From contig NZ_JAKILA010000023.1 of the NCBI RefSeq assembly GCF_023283885.1, positions 1 to 64,000 on the forward strand: 64,000 nucleotides of DNA, in the 5' to 3' direction. Under the pieces are notes generated by a model. That model had not been told where the DNA came from and ran no database searches. It saw nothing but the letters and a program-made list of their open reading frames with translations. This DNA comes from Shewanella basaltis (GTDB lineage Bacteria; Pseudomonadota; Gammaproteobacteria; Enterobacterales; Shewanellaceae). The translations under genes were made by a program, and so were the position numbers. Shown here piece after piece: positions 1 through 7,968 of this stretch. Each line of letters opens with the position of its first letter. Positions within the stretch are counted from its first letter, which is position 1.

Positions 1-102
1 ATGGATGTGAGTTATTATAAAATCTCATTGAGCTTTCTCCTGTTGGTTTGGTCACCTTAAGCATACCGCTGATGCGGCTTGCTAGGGAGGGGGCTCAATG
101 AG

Positions 103-170
103 TATCAAGGCGCTGCTGTCGGACAAGTTTTCCGCTGCGCTCCAAACTTGCCGCAGAGCGCGGCGTTAGT
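103..170 (+). repeat. attC-like integron recombination site 1
   Basis: Imperfect inverted repeat ending in GCGTTAGT, the usual right-hand (R') end of an attC site. The left arm GCGCTGCTGTCGG pairs with the right arm CCGCAGAGCGC with a few unpaired bases, as expected for a folded bottom-strand attC. The left core reads TATCAAGG rather than the usual TAACAAGG, so this copy is divergent. It lies before the first cassette gene and belongs to a series with the sites near 504, 914 and 1755. Confidence 0.6.
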
Positions 171-204
171 TGTCTCCGAGAATTACCGAACGGGAAACAC
201 AGTC

Positions 205-489
205 ATGCATAGCCATAAAGTTATTCTGTATGCAGGAAAATCCTGCTACCTAAATATGATGTGGGTATATTCCGTTATCGGAGTCCCATCCGTCTATTTC
301 GGGCTGTCTGGCACCGTATTCGTAAAAACGGTATTCTTTTTCACTGGCTCGCTAATATTTTGGATGCCGTTGTTATTGACGTGTATTTTCTTTCACTCTA
401 GATCATTGAAAACCGACGAGGAAGTCGCCAGCTTCAATGCATTAACCGATAAAGAAAAAGGGAGGGTTATTGGTGAATATATCTCATAG
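205..489 (+). CDS. Integron cassette protein, small membrane protein of unknown function
   Basis: A 94-residue protein I do not recognise. The ATG at 205 is preferred because the upstream part of the open frame runs through the attC-like site. Two hydrophobic stretches (about residues 15-35 and 40-65) suggest two membrane segments, followed by a short charged C-terminal tail. It sits alone between two attC-like sites, the one-gene-per-cassette layout of integrons, and most such genes have no known role. The ribosome binding site is weak. That it is a cassette gene is inferred from the flanking sites. Confidence 0.5.
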   Translation: MHSHKVILYAGKSCYLNMMWVYSVIGVPSVYFGLSGTVFVKTVFFFTGSLIFWMPLLLTCIFFHSRSLKTDEEVASFNALTDKEKGRVIGEYIS

Positions 490-503
490 CTTTAACCCAA
501 CAA

Positions 504-559
504 CTAACAAGTTAAGCAAGCGGGACGCCGTAAACGGCGCCCATTCTTAAGGCGTTAAG
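504..559 (+). repeat. attC-like integron recombination site 2
   Basis: Short attC-like site running from CTAACAAG to GGCGTTAAG. The centre is a hairpin in which GGGACGCCG pairs with CGGCGCCC around TAAA, leaving one unpaired A, the kind of extrahelical base that sets recombination polarity in attC sites. The flanking arms CTTAAG and TTAAG-like sequence also pair. It begins 14 bases after the previous stop codon, the usual position of attC in a cassette. Confidence 0.7.
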
Positions 560-574
560 AGAAAAGGAAGAAAA

Positions 575-910
575 TTGGAAATCGAGTTTGGAAACTTTCC
601 GTCGCTAGTGATACTAGTTGCACTCACATTGTTCGTAGCACTACCAGTGAAGCTCTCAGCGTCGTTCGTCGGAGCTAGTGAGACAGGGATAGTTCGATCA
701 TTCGTGGCGATGATAATTCCAGTAATTATTGTAGTTCTATTGGGTAGCGAGATTCCGCCCGTGGTATTTGCTTATCCATTTATCCTATTTTTGTCCATTA
801 TGTTTGTTTTGAAAACGGACTTCATAGGGGCTGTAGTAATATCACTAATATCGGGGTTTATTTACTATTTAGTAGTTGTAAACTTTATTTCAGGAATTTC
901 AATTCAGTGA
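575..910 (+). CDS. Integron cassette protein, hydrophobic membrane protein of unknown function
   Basis: A 111-residue, strongly hydrophobic protein with probably three to four membrane helices and no recognisable family. The start is TTG at 575, supported by AAGGAAG at 564-570 four bases upstream; no ATG gives a comparable length. The gene begins 15 bases after attC-like site 2 and its stop lies just before site 3, so the cassette is compact. Function unknown. Confidence 0.5.
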   Translation: MEIEFGNFPSLVILVALTLFVALPVKLSASFVGASETGIVRSFVAMIIPVIIVVLLGSEIPPVVFAYPFILFLSIMFVLKTDFIGAVVISLISGFIYYLVVVNFISGISIQ

Positions 911-913
911 TAG

Positions 914-994
914 CTCTTAACAAGGCCAAGCACAATCGCCCACAAAAAGCTGTGGGCTGGACTCGCTACGCTCGCCCGTGTTGGCGGCGTTATA
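914..994 (+). repeat. attC-like integron recombination site 3
   Basis: Runs from TTAACAAGG to GGCGGCGTTAT. The inner arms GCCAAGCAC and GTGTTGGC pair with one unpaired G, and an internal CGCCCACA/TGTGGGC hairpin lies between them. It starts a few bases after the preceding stop codon and ends just before the next gene's ribosome binding site, as in attC-bounded cassettes. Confidence 0.7.
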
Positions 995-1011
995 TTTTTA
1001 AAGGAATTTCG

Positions 1012-1758
1012 GTGAAAAATCTAATAATTGTATTGTTTCTTGGTGTTTTTGTCCTTCTTTCTGGTTGCGCTTCAAAAAGGCCTATAAGTCTACCTAGTGA
1101 AGCCCGTATCGGTGTTTACTCTAGTGTGACCGATAAAACAAATAACAATATATGGGATGAAACTACAGCACGAGCAGACCAACAAAAAGATATTATTATT
1201 GATGTAAATTGGGGTTTAAAAGGTAAAGTTGAATCTAGTTTAGTTAATGAAGCCGGAAAGAAATGGTCAATAGATGCTTTAGTGGTAACAAATATTGAAG
1301 CGAGTTTAGGTGCTGGTGACGCTATATCCTATGGTTTTAGTTCTGTTTATGAAAAGTTCATCCCTGCACTGACCGAAGTGAAAGAAAACTATGATTTAGA
1401 TGTCATAATCATTGCAAAACCTGCATGGCGCCATTATCACGGCGAAACCCCTCTATATAATAAAGGTATCGGTATCCAATCTTTTGAAGATGGCCTGACG
1501 GGTCATGTGGCTGTAGAAATATTTGCAATTGATTTACATACAATGAAAATAATTTTTCCTGCAGTACAGGACGGCATTACCATGCAGCCTTTCATTAGAA
1601 ACTTCGATTTACCAGATAGTTATGCAGATGTCGATCGCGCTTCAGGCAAAGTGCTAATAAAAGATGCGTATAAAAATAAAGTGTTTGCGGAAGTAGATAA
1701 CATTATTAGTTGGTACATTAACGAAGTACCGATTAGCTTTAGTGCTAAAAAAATATAA
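1012..1758 (+). CDS. Putative lipoprotein in an integron cassette
   Basis: A 248-residue protein. The GTG at 1012 follows AAGGA at 1001-1005 and gives a clean lipoprotein signal: KN, a hydrophobic run, then a LSGC lipobox with lipidated cysteine near residue 19. The longer open frame upstream reads through attC-like site 3 and is rejected. The mature part is mixed charged and hydrophobic with no repeats or catalytic motif I recognise. It is probably exported and membrane-anchored. Codon use is A/T-rich compared with the core genes further right, which fits acquired DNA. Confidence 0.6.
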   Translation: MKNLIIVLFLGVFVLLSGCASKRPISLPSEARIGVYSSVTDKTNNNIWDETTARADQQKDIIIDVNWGLKGKVESSLVNEAGKKWSIDALVVTNIEASLGAGDAISYGFSSVYEKFIPALTEVKENYDLDVIIIAKPAWRHYHGETPLYNKGIGIQSFEDGLTGHVAVEIFAIDLHTMKIIFPAVQDGITMQPFIRNFDLPDSYADVDRASGKVLIKDAYKNKVFAEVDNIISWYINEVPISFSAKKI

Positions 1759-1864
1759 CAAGGCAATTATAAGCGGACAAATTTTACTGTGCCGCTTTTT
1801 GCTATTCCGCTTCGCGGGCAAAAATCAACCCAGCAAAATTAGCCGTATATTGCGGCGTTGAGGC
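1755..1864 (+). repeat. attC-like integron recombination site 4
   Basis: About 110 bases from ATAACAAGGC to TGCGGCGTTGAG, overlapping the stop codon of the preceding lipoprotein gene. The arms GGCAATTATAAGCGG and CCGTATATTGC pair imperfectly, and ACAAATTTTACTG pairs with CAGCAAAATT inside them. This is the last attC-like site I can see, so it probably marks the distal end of the array. Confidence 0.6.
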
Positions 1865-2054
1865 TGTAGAATTTCTCTTTTTATTGAAAAATAGCCATTT
1901 TTTAGGGTTCCAAATGCATTACCTAGTGTCTTAAAAACGCTTAGGATTGATTTGAAGAGCTCGTTTTTTATTTGAATTTGACTGTTAGAGTTATTCTACA
2001 GTCCCGTTATGCTTTAAACAACAATCTATCCATCTTAACCTCAAAGGAATGAAT

Positions 2055-2627
2055 ATGAAAAAAACTATTATAGCTTTAACTACAATGGCTTTATTAATTC
2101 CCTCCGCTTATGCAGAAAACTTAAAAGACTCTGTGCCACAAGCAAAAACAAAACTAGAACAATTTAGTGCCAAAACGGGCGTTATACTAATTAGAGGTTT
2201 TCAGAAAATTGGTAGCGCTCAAGGTCTTTATAGCACTTCAGTAAACATTGAAAGTAAAGAGTTCACAAATGTAACGGATGGTTCAAAACAATATGGCATC
2301 ACTATTGAAACTTTTAAAGAAGATGGTAGATATGACAAACAACATACTTCTTTTATAGATTTTGAAGAAATCGATTCGTTAATTCAAGGTATTGATTATA
2401 TAAGTAAAATAAAATCAGATGTAACAAAATTTGCAGATTTTCAAGCAGACTATACAACTAAAGGTGAGTTAAAAATTTCCACATTCAATTCTGGAGATAA
2501 GCTTATGGCTGCAGTAACAAGCGGTACCATTGGTGGTGTTGCTGCATATTTTAACATTGATGATCTCGCTAAGTTAAAAGAATTAATTCTGAAAGCAAAA
2601 CAAAAAATCGAATCAATTAAATCATGA
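2055..2627 (+). CDS. Hypothetical secreted protein
   Basis: A 190-residue protein with a clear Sec signal peptide (MKKTII, hydrophobic core, cleavage after SAYA). The ATG at 2055 is preferred over the one at 2049 because AAAGGA at 2043-2048 abuts 2049 but is well spaced from 2055. The mature part is rich in Lys, Asp and Thr with a glycine-rich stretch near residue 160 and a Lys-rich helical C-terminus. No family recognised; probably periplasmic. It follows the last attC-like site but has none downstream, so whether it is a cassette or flanking chromosome is open. Confidence 0.6.
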   Translation: MKKTIIALTTMALLIPSAYAENLKDSVPQAKTKLEQFSAKTGVILIRGFQKIGSAQGLYSTSVNIESKEFTNVTDGSKQYGITIETFKEDGRYDKQHTSFIDFEEIDSLIQGIDYISKIKSDVTKFADFQADYTTKGELKISTFNSGDKLMAAVTSGTIGGVAAYFNIDDLAKLKELILKAKQKIESIKS

Positions 2628-3385
2628 CAAGATACTATGACCCAATAACTATGATTAAGTTTTAGCTATTGAGGCTAAACATCATTCTTCTGACGATAAA
2701 TAAACAACAGTTTGGTGTAACAACCAACTAATTCAAAACTCGTACAACCCGCGTATACAGGCGCCTTAGGACTAGGCGGGAGGGTTCAAATCTCTACCCC
2801 CTTCGTCACATAAAGAAATTAATTTTTATAATTACTGATCCTTAACATTGAGGAACGCGTTTAAAGGGTTTAATTAGCCCGTGAGCTTTATTAATCTCCC
2901 AATAATGTTTACTGAACATGTATTTATAGCCATGAATATAATTTTATTTTGGCAGCTAGAGCTAACACGCTTCTGTCCACAAATGCTTATATGCTTTGCT
3001 TAAAAATGTACAAATTCAACTCTGAACTTGAGGCCGTTGAAGACTCTTTATAAAAGAATACGTGAGCAGGTTATGGCCTTTCTCGCACATCCTTGTGCTT
3101 CAAGGCATTCAGGCATCCTGCCTATCAGAGCGAGCTAGCTTTGGAGGGGAAGGGGCGTTCCATCTGAAGCGTTAGCATTTTCACTCTTTACTACAAGATG
3201 GGCCGAAGCAGGTTGCAAACGAAGTTAAAAACTGGCTCAATTTCCGTCGCAATTTTTTCGCTGCTGTAGTTTGGTTAAAAAGCGAAAATGTTGCCGGAAC
3301 GCTGAGGGATTGCAAAGGTTGATTGATGATACAAATTATGGGTGGCACTTTTCGTTTTAGATTTACAGGGATACATAGAAGCATC
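2628..3385. other. Gene-poor accessory stretch
   Basis: About 750 bases with no convincing gene. It holds a tRNA-like 3' fragment near 2762-2810. Around 3186-3320 a plus-strand frame stays open for about 45 codons with no start or ribosome binding site; it may be a degraded coding remnant, but I do not recognise the product. Confidence 0.4.
2762..2810 (+). other. tRNA-like 3' fragment (degraded class II tRNA, possible att remnant)
   Basis: A 5-bp hairpin CGCCT/AGGCG at 2762-2778 resembles a class II variable arm. It is followed by a T-arm-like segment with loop TTCAAAT and then CCCCCTTCG-TCACA, which looks like an acceptor 3' strand. No D-arm, anticodon arm or 5' acceptor strand is visible, and the terminal CCA is absent. 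Such fragments are often left where an island integrated into a tRNA gene. The tRNA identity could not be determined. Confidence 0.25.
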
Positions 3386-3694
3386 ATGATGAAGTCGAAC
3401 AAAATAATACTACTTATCACTTTTTTAATTTTTATGAGTTTCCTTGCTACAGGTGCAATCTTTTGGAAAGCAGCAAAAGATGAAATTTTCTACCTTTGTA
3501 GTAATTTTTCGACTGGTGTTCTGGAATCAAGTGTCATTAAGCAACTGAATACAGCTAACTTATCCAACTATACACATACAAACAATGAAAATGGTTCAAT
3601 TATTGTGTTTAGGAGTAGACTCTATTTTGTGGCTAATCAATGCATTATAGAGTTAGATAAAAATGGACAAGTTGTGTTCTCGGACTTCAAATAA
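3386..3694 (+). CDS. Hypothetical small membrane-anchored protein
   Basis: About 102 residues. The double ATG at 3386/3389 gives a short basic N-terminus (MMKSNK) and one hydrophobic segment of about 22 residues, then a soluble, presumably periplasmic domain. That pattern fits an uncleaved signal anchor. A longer frame starts at 3323 but adds an Arg-rich stretch unlike a signal. The Shine-Dalgarno sequence is poor for both. No family recognised; some hallmarks of a real gene are present, but it could be a remnant. Confidence 0.4.
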   Translation: MMKSNKIILLITFLIFMSFLATGAIFWKAAKDEIFYLCSNFSTGVLESSVIKQLNTANLSNYTHTNNENGSIIVFRSRLYFVANQCIIELDKNGQVVFSDFK

Positions 3695-3823
3695 AGATGC
3701 CATGCTTCCCTCATACCGCGGGCTTGCCTCAAATAAGCCCCTTGGGCAAGGATTCGAACTCACGGATAGGGTAGGGATAACAATTTCACTACGTTGAGTG
3801 CAAAACGACCAAACAACAAAGCA

Positions 3824-4056
3824 AACACCTGGATTCCGGCTCAAAAGCATTGCCGGAATGACGTCGTATTTGGCCCGGGCAGGGTGGAGCCTTGTCGCCT
3901 CAGTATTCGTGGCCGCAGGCCAAAAGTACAAAACGGCCATAAAGAACAAAACACCTCGATTCCGGCTCAAAAGCATTGCCGGAAAGACGCCGTATTTGGC
4001 CAGTGCAGGGTGGAACCTTGCGATCTTAAGCGTTAGTGGCCGCAGGCCATAAAGTA
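3824..4056. repeat. Two direct copies of a dispersed intergenic repeat
   Basis: Two copies of about 107 bases, offset by 126 bases (starting near 3825 and 3951). Both share the core ATTCCGGCTCAAAAGCATTG, then CCGGAA-GACG, TATTTGGCC, CAGGGTGGA-CCTTG and GTGGCCGCAGGCC. Related copies lie at 12227-12269 and 12451-12491, with an inverted one at 12382-12421. The core is itself an imperfect hairpin (TTCCGGC/GCCGGAA). This is a dispersed intergenic repeat, not a coding region, although short frames cross it. Confidence 0.65.
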
Positions 4057-4071
4057 CATAAGTACAAAACA

Positions 4072-4130
4072 AAGTGTCCGCTCGGACACTTTCTCACTAA
4101 CCGGACAGTTTTTACACCTGTCCGCGGACA
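4072..4130 (+). promoter_or_regulatory. Candidate activator-binding palindromes upstream of the exporter operon
   Basis: A perfect 9-bp inverted repeat AAGTGTCCG-CT-CGGACACTT (4072-4091), a half-site CCGGACAG (4101-4108) and a second palindrome GTCCGCGGAC (4120-4129). All share GTCCG/CGGAC. They lie about 65-125 bases upstream of a sigma-54-type promoter, the usual place for upstream activating sequences bound by NtrC-family regulators. The likely ligand is the regulator encoded at 9330. Binding is inferred; the palindromes are seen directly. Confidence 0.55.
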
Positions 4131-4195
4131 CTTTTAAACTGTTCAAACACCCTTTTAAATTATTATCTTCATGAAAAACAACAATAAATAACAAC

Positions 4196-4210
4196 TGGCA
4201 TGGCTTGTGC
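4196..4210 (+). promoter_or_regulatory. Predicted sigma-54 (-24/-12) promoter
   Basis: TGGCATGGCTTGTGC matches the sigma-54 consensus TGGCAC-N5-TTGC at most positions. The invariant GG (4197-4198) and GC (4209-4210) have the correct 12-base offset. It would start transcription near 4222, about 50 bases before the adaptor gene at 4272. The palindromes upstream and the sigma-54-dependent activator encoded downstream support the call. Confidence 0.6.
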
Positions 4211-4271
4211 TTTATCTTGGGTATAAACGTGAAGTGGTACGTGCTGCTAACGTATTACCTAAGGATTTGAC

Positions 4272-5531
4272 ATGATTAAAGACACAAGTAGCCAAGATAC
4301 CGTGATTGCGCCAACGTTAGGCCGTAAATTGCGCTTGCCGTTGATGATAGGTTGCGGTGCCATATTAATGAGTGCATTGGTGTGGGCGAGTTTGAGCCAT
4401 GACAGTCACCAGCGTTCGGTTGATGGTGCCGATTTACGCTTGGCAACTTTAATCCGTGGCACCTTGGTGCGTGACATTGCCACCACAGGTAAAATTGTTG
4501 CAGCTAATGCGCCCATTTTATACAGCACTGAAGAAGGCGTGGTAACCCTATTAAGCCAGCCTGGCGATGAAGTTGAGCTTGGGCAGGTGGTGGCCAAAAT
4601 TGAAAGCCCGCGCCTACAAAGCGAGTTGCAACAACAGCAATCATTACTTGAAGGAATGCAAGGCAGCCTTGAGCGGGCTAAGTTAGATGCGCGCCGTGAG
4701 CAATTGCGTGTTAGTCAGATTTTAGACATGGCCAAAGTGGATTTAGCAGCGGCAGATCGTGAAAGCCGTCGTGGCGATCAATTGATTGAGTCGAGCTTGA
4801 TCAGCAAAATCGATTTTGAAAAAAGCAAAGATGACTTACACAAAGCCAAACTATTACATAAACACGCCCAGCAAGAAGTCGAGTTAATGCGCGACACCCT
4901 CAGTTTTGAAATTAAAAACCGTACCCTTGAGGTTCAGCGTCAGGCCTTAGTGGTGCAAGAACTCACCCGCCAAGCCAATGCACTTAATATTGTCGCCCCA
5001 GTGAATGGCATTATTGGTAACTGGCTGGTGGAACAAAAAGCCCGCATTGCAGCCAGCCAACCCATATTAACTGTGGTCGACTTAACCGCTTTTGAAGCAG
5101 AACTTGCTGTACCTGAGTCTTATGCCGATGAACTGGGCCTAGGTATGGATGTCGAGCTCAGTTTTGGTAGCGAAAATGTGGTTGGCCAATTGTCGTCAAT
5201 TTCACCTGAAGTGCGTAATCGTGAAGTGACCGCCAGAGTGCGTTTTGCTAACAGTGACCGCTTATCGTTACGTCAAAATCAGCGCTTGTCTGCCCGAGTG
5301 TTACTGGAAAACAGGCCCAATGTATTAATGGTTAAACGGGGTGATTTTCTTAATATGGGGGGCGATGTGGCATACCAAGTTAATGACACCATTGCACATA
5401 AAAAAGCCGTTAAATTGGGCGCACGCAGTATGAGCCAGGTTGAAGTACTTGAAGGCGGTGAAGAAGGCGATGTGTGGGTGATATCTGGCACTGAAACCTT
5501 TAAAAATGAGCCCACAATTCAAATCCGATAA
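4272..5531 (+). CDS. HlyD/MacA-family efflux periplasmic adaptor subunit
   Basis: A 419-residue membrane fusion protein that would link an inner-membrane ABC transporter to an outer-membrane channel. An N-terminal membrane anchor (about residues 23-43) is followed by a split lipoyl/barrel-sandwich domain, a long coiled coil (about 110-225, Gln/Glu/Arg rich), the second lipoyl half near ANALNIVAPVNGIIG, and a beta-barrel domain. AAGGA at 4261 supports the ATG at 4272. It is the first gene of an operon with a small membrane protein, an ATPase and two permeases, as in MacAB-type exporters. The substrate cannot be predicted; no outer-membrane TolC partner is encoded nearby. Confidence 0.85.
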   Translation: MIKDTSSQDTVIAPTLGRKLRLPLMIGCGAILMSALVWASLSHDSHQRSVDGADLRLATLIRGTLVRDIATTGKIVAANAPILYSTEEGVVTLLSQPGDEVELGQVVAKIESPRLQSELQQQQSLLEGMQGSLERAKLDARREQLRVSQILDMAKVDLAAADRESRRGDQLIESSLISKIDFEKSKDDLHKAKLLHKHAQQEVELMRDTLSFEIKNRTLEVQRQALVVQELTRQANALNIVAPVNGIIGNWLVEQKARIAASQPILTVVDLTAFEAELAVPESYADELGLGMDVELSFGSENVVGQLSSISPEVRNREVTARVRFANSDRLSLRQNQRLSARVLLENRPNVLMVKRGDFLNMGGDVAYQVNDTIAHKKAVKLGARSMSQVEVLEGGEEGDVWVISGTETFKNEPTIQIR

Positions 5532-5572
5532 ACATGTTAATGAAAAGACACTCAACTGAGTAAGGACATTCA

Positions 5573-5794
5573 ATGACTTTGATTCAACGTAGACAGCTTA
5601 TCGCACTAGCCGCATTATTTATTTTGGCGATGGCTGTAAGTTATCGTATTGATAATCATACAGATTGGTTATCGGTAAGTTTGCAGCTAATTGATATGAG
5701 CAGCCAGGTATCGACTCGGCTAAGTGATGTTACCCCAGCCGTGAGTTTGCATATAGGTATCAGCGACATGCTTAACATTAAGCTGTTGCTTTAG
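5573..5794 (+). CDS. Small single-span membrane protein in the exporter operon
   Basis: A 73-residue protein with a good ribosome binding site (AAGGA at 5562-5566) and one hydrophobic helix (about residues 9-25) after a basic N-terminus, then a Ser/Asp-rich tail. I do not recognise it. It lies between the adaptor and ATPase genes, 41 bases after the first and about 120 before the second, on the same strand. It could be an accessory subunit or a remnant; the good translation signal favours a real gene. Confidence 0.4.
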   Translation: MTLIQRRQLIALAALFILAMAVSYRIDNHTDWLSVSLQLIDMSSQVSTRLSDVTPAVSLHIGISDMLNIKLLL

Positions 5795-5916
5795 TTAACG
5801 GTAGCGACATTAATCGCATAAAAAAGTCATTATCAACGCCGTATTTAAATTAGCAAAGCCCCATTATTAGCGTTAAGCGCAGGGGTGTGGCAACAGAATT
5901 AACCAAGGAAACCATT

Positions 5917-6615
5917 ATGTTATCCATGAAAAACATCAACAAAGTGTTCAAAACTGACTTAGTTGAAACCCATGCACTACGCGATTTTAGCCTTGAAGTG
6001 AACGAAGGTGAGTTTGTTGCGGTTACCGGACCTTCTGGCTCAGGTAAAACCACCTTTTTAAATATTGCAGGTCTGCTTGAAGGCTTTAGCTCGGGCGAAT
6101 ACAGCCTTGATGGCGTGAATGTGTCTAATTTAAGTGATAACCACAGCGCAAAAGTACGGAATGAAAAAATTGGGTTTATCTTTCAGGGGTTTAATTTAAT
6201 TCCTGATCTTAACTTAGCCGAAAACGTTGAAGTGCCACTACGTTATCGCGGTATGAATGCCAGTGAGCGTAAGCGCCGAGTCGAGTCTGCCTTAGAGCAA
6301 GTGGGTTTAGGCGCGCGAATGAAGCATTTACCGACGCAATTGTCTGGCGGACAGCAGCAACGTGTTGCCATTGCGCGGGCGTTAGCTGGCGAACCACGCT
6401 TTTTACTCGCCGATGAACCTACCGGTAACCTAGATAGCTTAATGGCGCGCCAGGTGATGGAGCTTTTAGAGAATATTAATCAGCAAGGCACCACCATTAT
6501 TATGGTGACCCACGACCCAGAATTGGCTCGCCGTGCTCAGCGTAATATTCAAATTGTTGATGGCCAGGTGTGTGACTTTTCGATGTACCAACCTGCTGCA
6601 ACCGGCACTCGCTAA
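5917..6615 (+). CDS. ABC transporter ATP-binding protein (MacB/LolD type)
   Basis: A 232-residue nucleotide-binding subunit. It shows Walker A GPSGSGKTT, Q-loop FIFQGFNLI, signature LSGGQQQR, Walker B FLLADEPTGNLD and the switch His in MVTHD, all in the expected order and typical of the LolD/MacB/FtsE group. The ATG at 5917 is chosen over the GTG at 5887 because AAGGA at 5905-5909 is correctly spaced. It would drive the two FtsX-like permeases encoded immediately downstream; the first begins 11 bases after this stop codon. Confidence 0.9.
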   Translation: MLSMKNINKVFKTDLVETHALRDFSLEVNEGEFVAVTGPSGSGKTTFLNIAGLLEGFSSGEYSLDGVNVSNLSDNHSAKVRNEKIGFIFQGFNLIPDLNLAENVEVPLRYRGMNASERKRRVESALEQVGLGARMKHLPTQLSGGQQQRVAIARALAGEPRFLLADEPTGNLDSLMARQVMELLENINQQGTTIIMVTHDPELARRAQRNIQIVDGQVCDFSMYQPAATGTR

Positions 6616-6625
6616 GGGGAACATC

Positions 6626-7939
6626 ATGTTTTTTTATTATTGTGATTTAGCCTGGCGAAGTATTCGTAAAACACCAATGTTATCAATGCTAATGGTGTTA
6701 GCGATTTCGATAGGTATTGGTATTACCATCACCACGTTAAATGTGTATAAAACCATGTCTTATAACCCTGCGGGCGAGCGCAGCGAGGTGATTAACTCGG
6801 TGCAGCTTTGGAGCCAAGGCTTAGATACCTGGGATGATTTTATTTCAAACATTACTTATATCGACGCAATGAATTTGCGTAATAACCAGCAACTAAGCCT
6901 AAAAGCAGCGACCTTTCGGACCGGCTTGGCGTTGCAGTCTGACAACCCCAAAATTGAACCTGTTTTACAAAGTGTAAGGGTGACAGACCGTGATTTTTTT
7001 AGGATTTTTTCGGTGCCCTTTTTATACGGCAGCTATTGGGACGCCAGTGTTGATTTACGCCCAGCGTATCAAGTGGTTATTAGCCAAAAGCTAAACTTAC
7101 GCTTTTTTGAAGGTAAAAACAGTGTGGGTAAAACGGTATTTTTGGACCGTAAGCCGTATCAAATTGTGGGGGTGATTGACCACTGGAATCCCCAACCAAA
7201 ATATTACGATCCGCTTAATGGTGCTTTTAACGACGCAGAAGAAATCTTTATTCCGTTTTCGTTGACCGCTCAAGAAGAGTTTGATGTGTGGGGTAATACC
7301 AGTGGTTGGAAATTCGAGCCCATGATCACTTACAGTGACCGCTTAGCGTCTGAAAAAGTGTGGATTCAGTTTTGGACAGAGCTTAACAGCGAAGATGAAA
7401 AGCAACATTACCAAAGCTGGCTGACCCGCTATGTTGAGCAGCAACGCGCCATTGGTCGCTTTACCGATACCGCTAAATCGGCAGCAGAAGCGGTGCAAAT
7501 TAGTGATATCGATAAATGGCTTGAAGACAATAATGTGGTGCCACAAGACAACAAAATACTCGTTGGCCTCAGCTTGCTGTTTTTAAGTGTGTGTTTGGTG
7601 AATATTCTTGGGTTATTGCTGACTAAATTTTTAAAACGCGCCCCAGAGGTTGGTGTTCGACGTGCCATTGGGGCCAGCCGTGGGCAGATATTTAGTCAGT
7701 ATATGGTTGAAGTAGGCATGATAGGGTTTATTGGTGGGCTGGTAGGCTTGTTATGGGCTTGGGGGTCGTTAACTGCGCTACACAGTTATTTTTCAATGGA
7801 TCAAAGCGTTACTGGGCTTGATGCCAGTATGTGGGTTATTACACCGTTAATTGCCATTTCGACAGCCGTACTCGCGGGCATTTATCCGGCATGGGTTGTG
7901 TGCCGCACTAAACCTAGCGTGTATTTAAAAGCGCAATAA
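6626..7939 (+). CDS. ABC transporter permease, FtsX/MacB family (first)
   Basis: A 437-residue permease with the MacB topology: one N-terminal membrane helix (about residues 17-38), a large periplasmic MacB_PCD domain, and three C-terminal helices in an FtsX domain (roughly 311-331, 358-380 and 402-420). The cytoplasmic segment GVRRAIGASRGQIFSQY is the typical coupling motif. The ATG at 6626 follows AAGGGGA; the longer frame overlaps the ATPase gene and is rejected. It probably forms a heterodimer with the permease encoded next. Confidence 0.85.
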   Translation: MFFYYCDLAWRSIRKTPMLSMLMVLAISIGIGITITTLNVYKTMSYNPAGERSEVINSVQLWSQGLDTWDDFISNITYIDAMNLRNNQQLSLKAATFRTGLALQSDNPKIEPVLQSVRVTDRDFFRIFSVPFLYGSYWDASVDLRPAYQVVISQKLNLRFFEGKNSVGKTVFLDRKPYQIVGVIDHWNPQPKYYDPLNGAFNDAEEIFIPFSLTAQEEFDVWGNTSGWKFEPMITYSDRLASEKVWIQFWTELNSEDEKQHYQSWLTRYVEQQRAIGRFTDTAKSAAEAVQISDIDKWLEDNNVVPQDNKILVGLSLLFLSVCLVNILGLLLTKFLKRAPEVGVRRAIGASRGQIFSQYMVEVGMIGFIGGLVGLLWAWGSLTALHSYFSMDQSVTGLDASMWVITPLIAISTAVLAGIYPAWVVCRTKPSVYLKAQ

Positions 7940-7968
7940 CGCCAGTGTAGGTTAAAAAGGACATCGCC

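Noticed and set aside
1..60. Open frame at the left edge ending in TAA at 58-60
   Set aside because: Could be the C-terminus of a cassette gene cut by the window edge, but 19 codons give no family match and no support.
3700..4060. Possible CRISPR array from the repeated CCGG units
   Set aside because: Only two long copies at 126-base spacing, no uniform short repeats or spacers, and no cas genes anywhere in the window.
3653..4072. Frames on both strands across the repeat block
   Set aside because: They follow the repeat units (RFRLKSIAG-like sequence twice) and are a by-product of a non-coding repeat.
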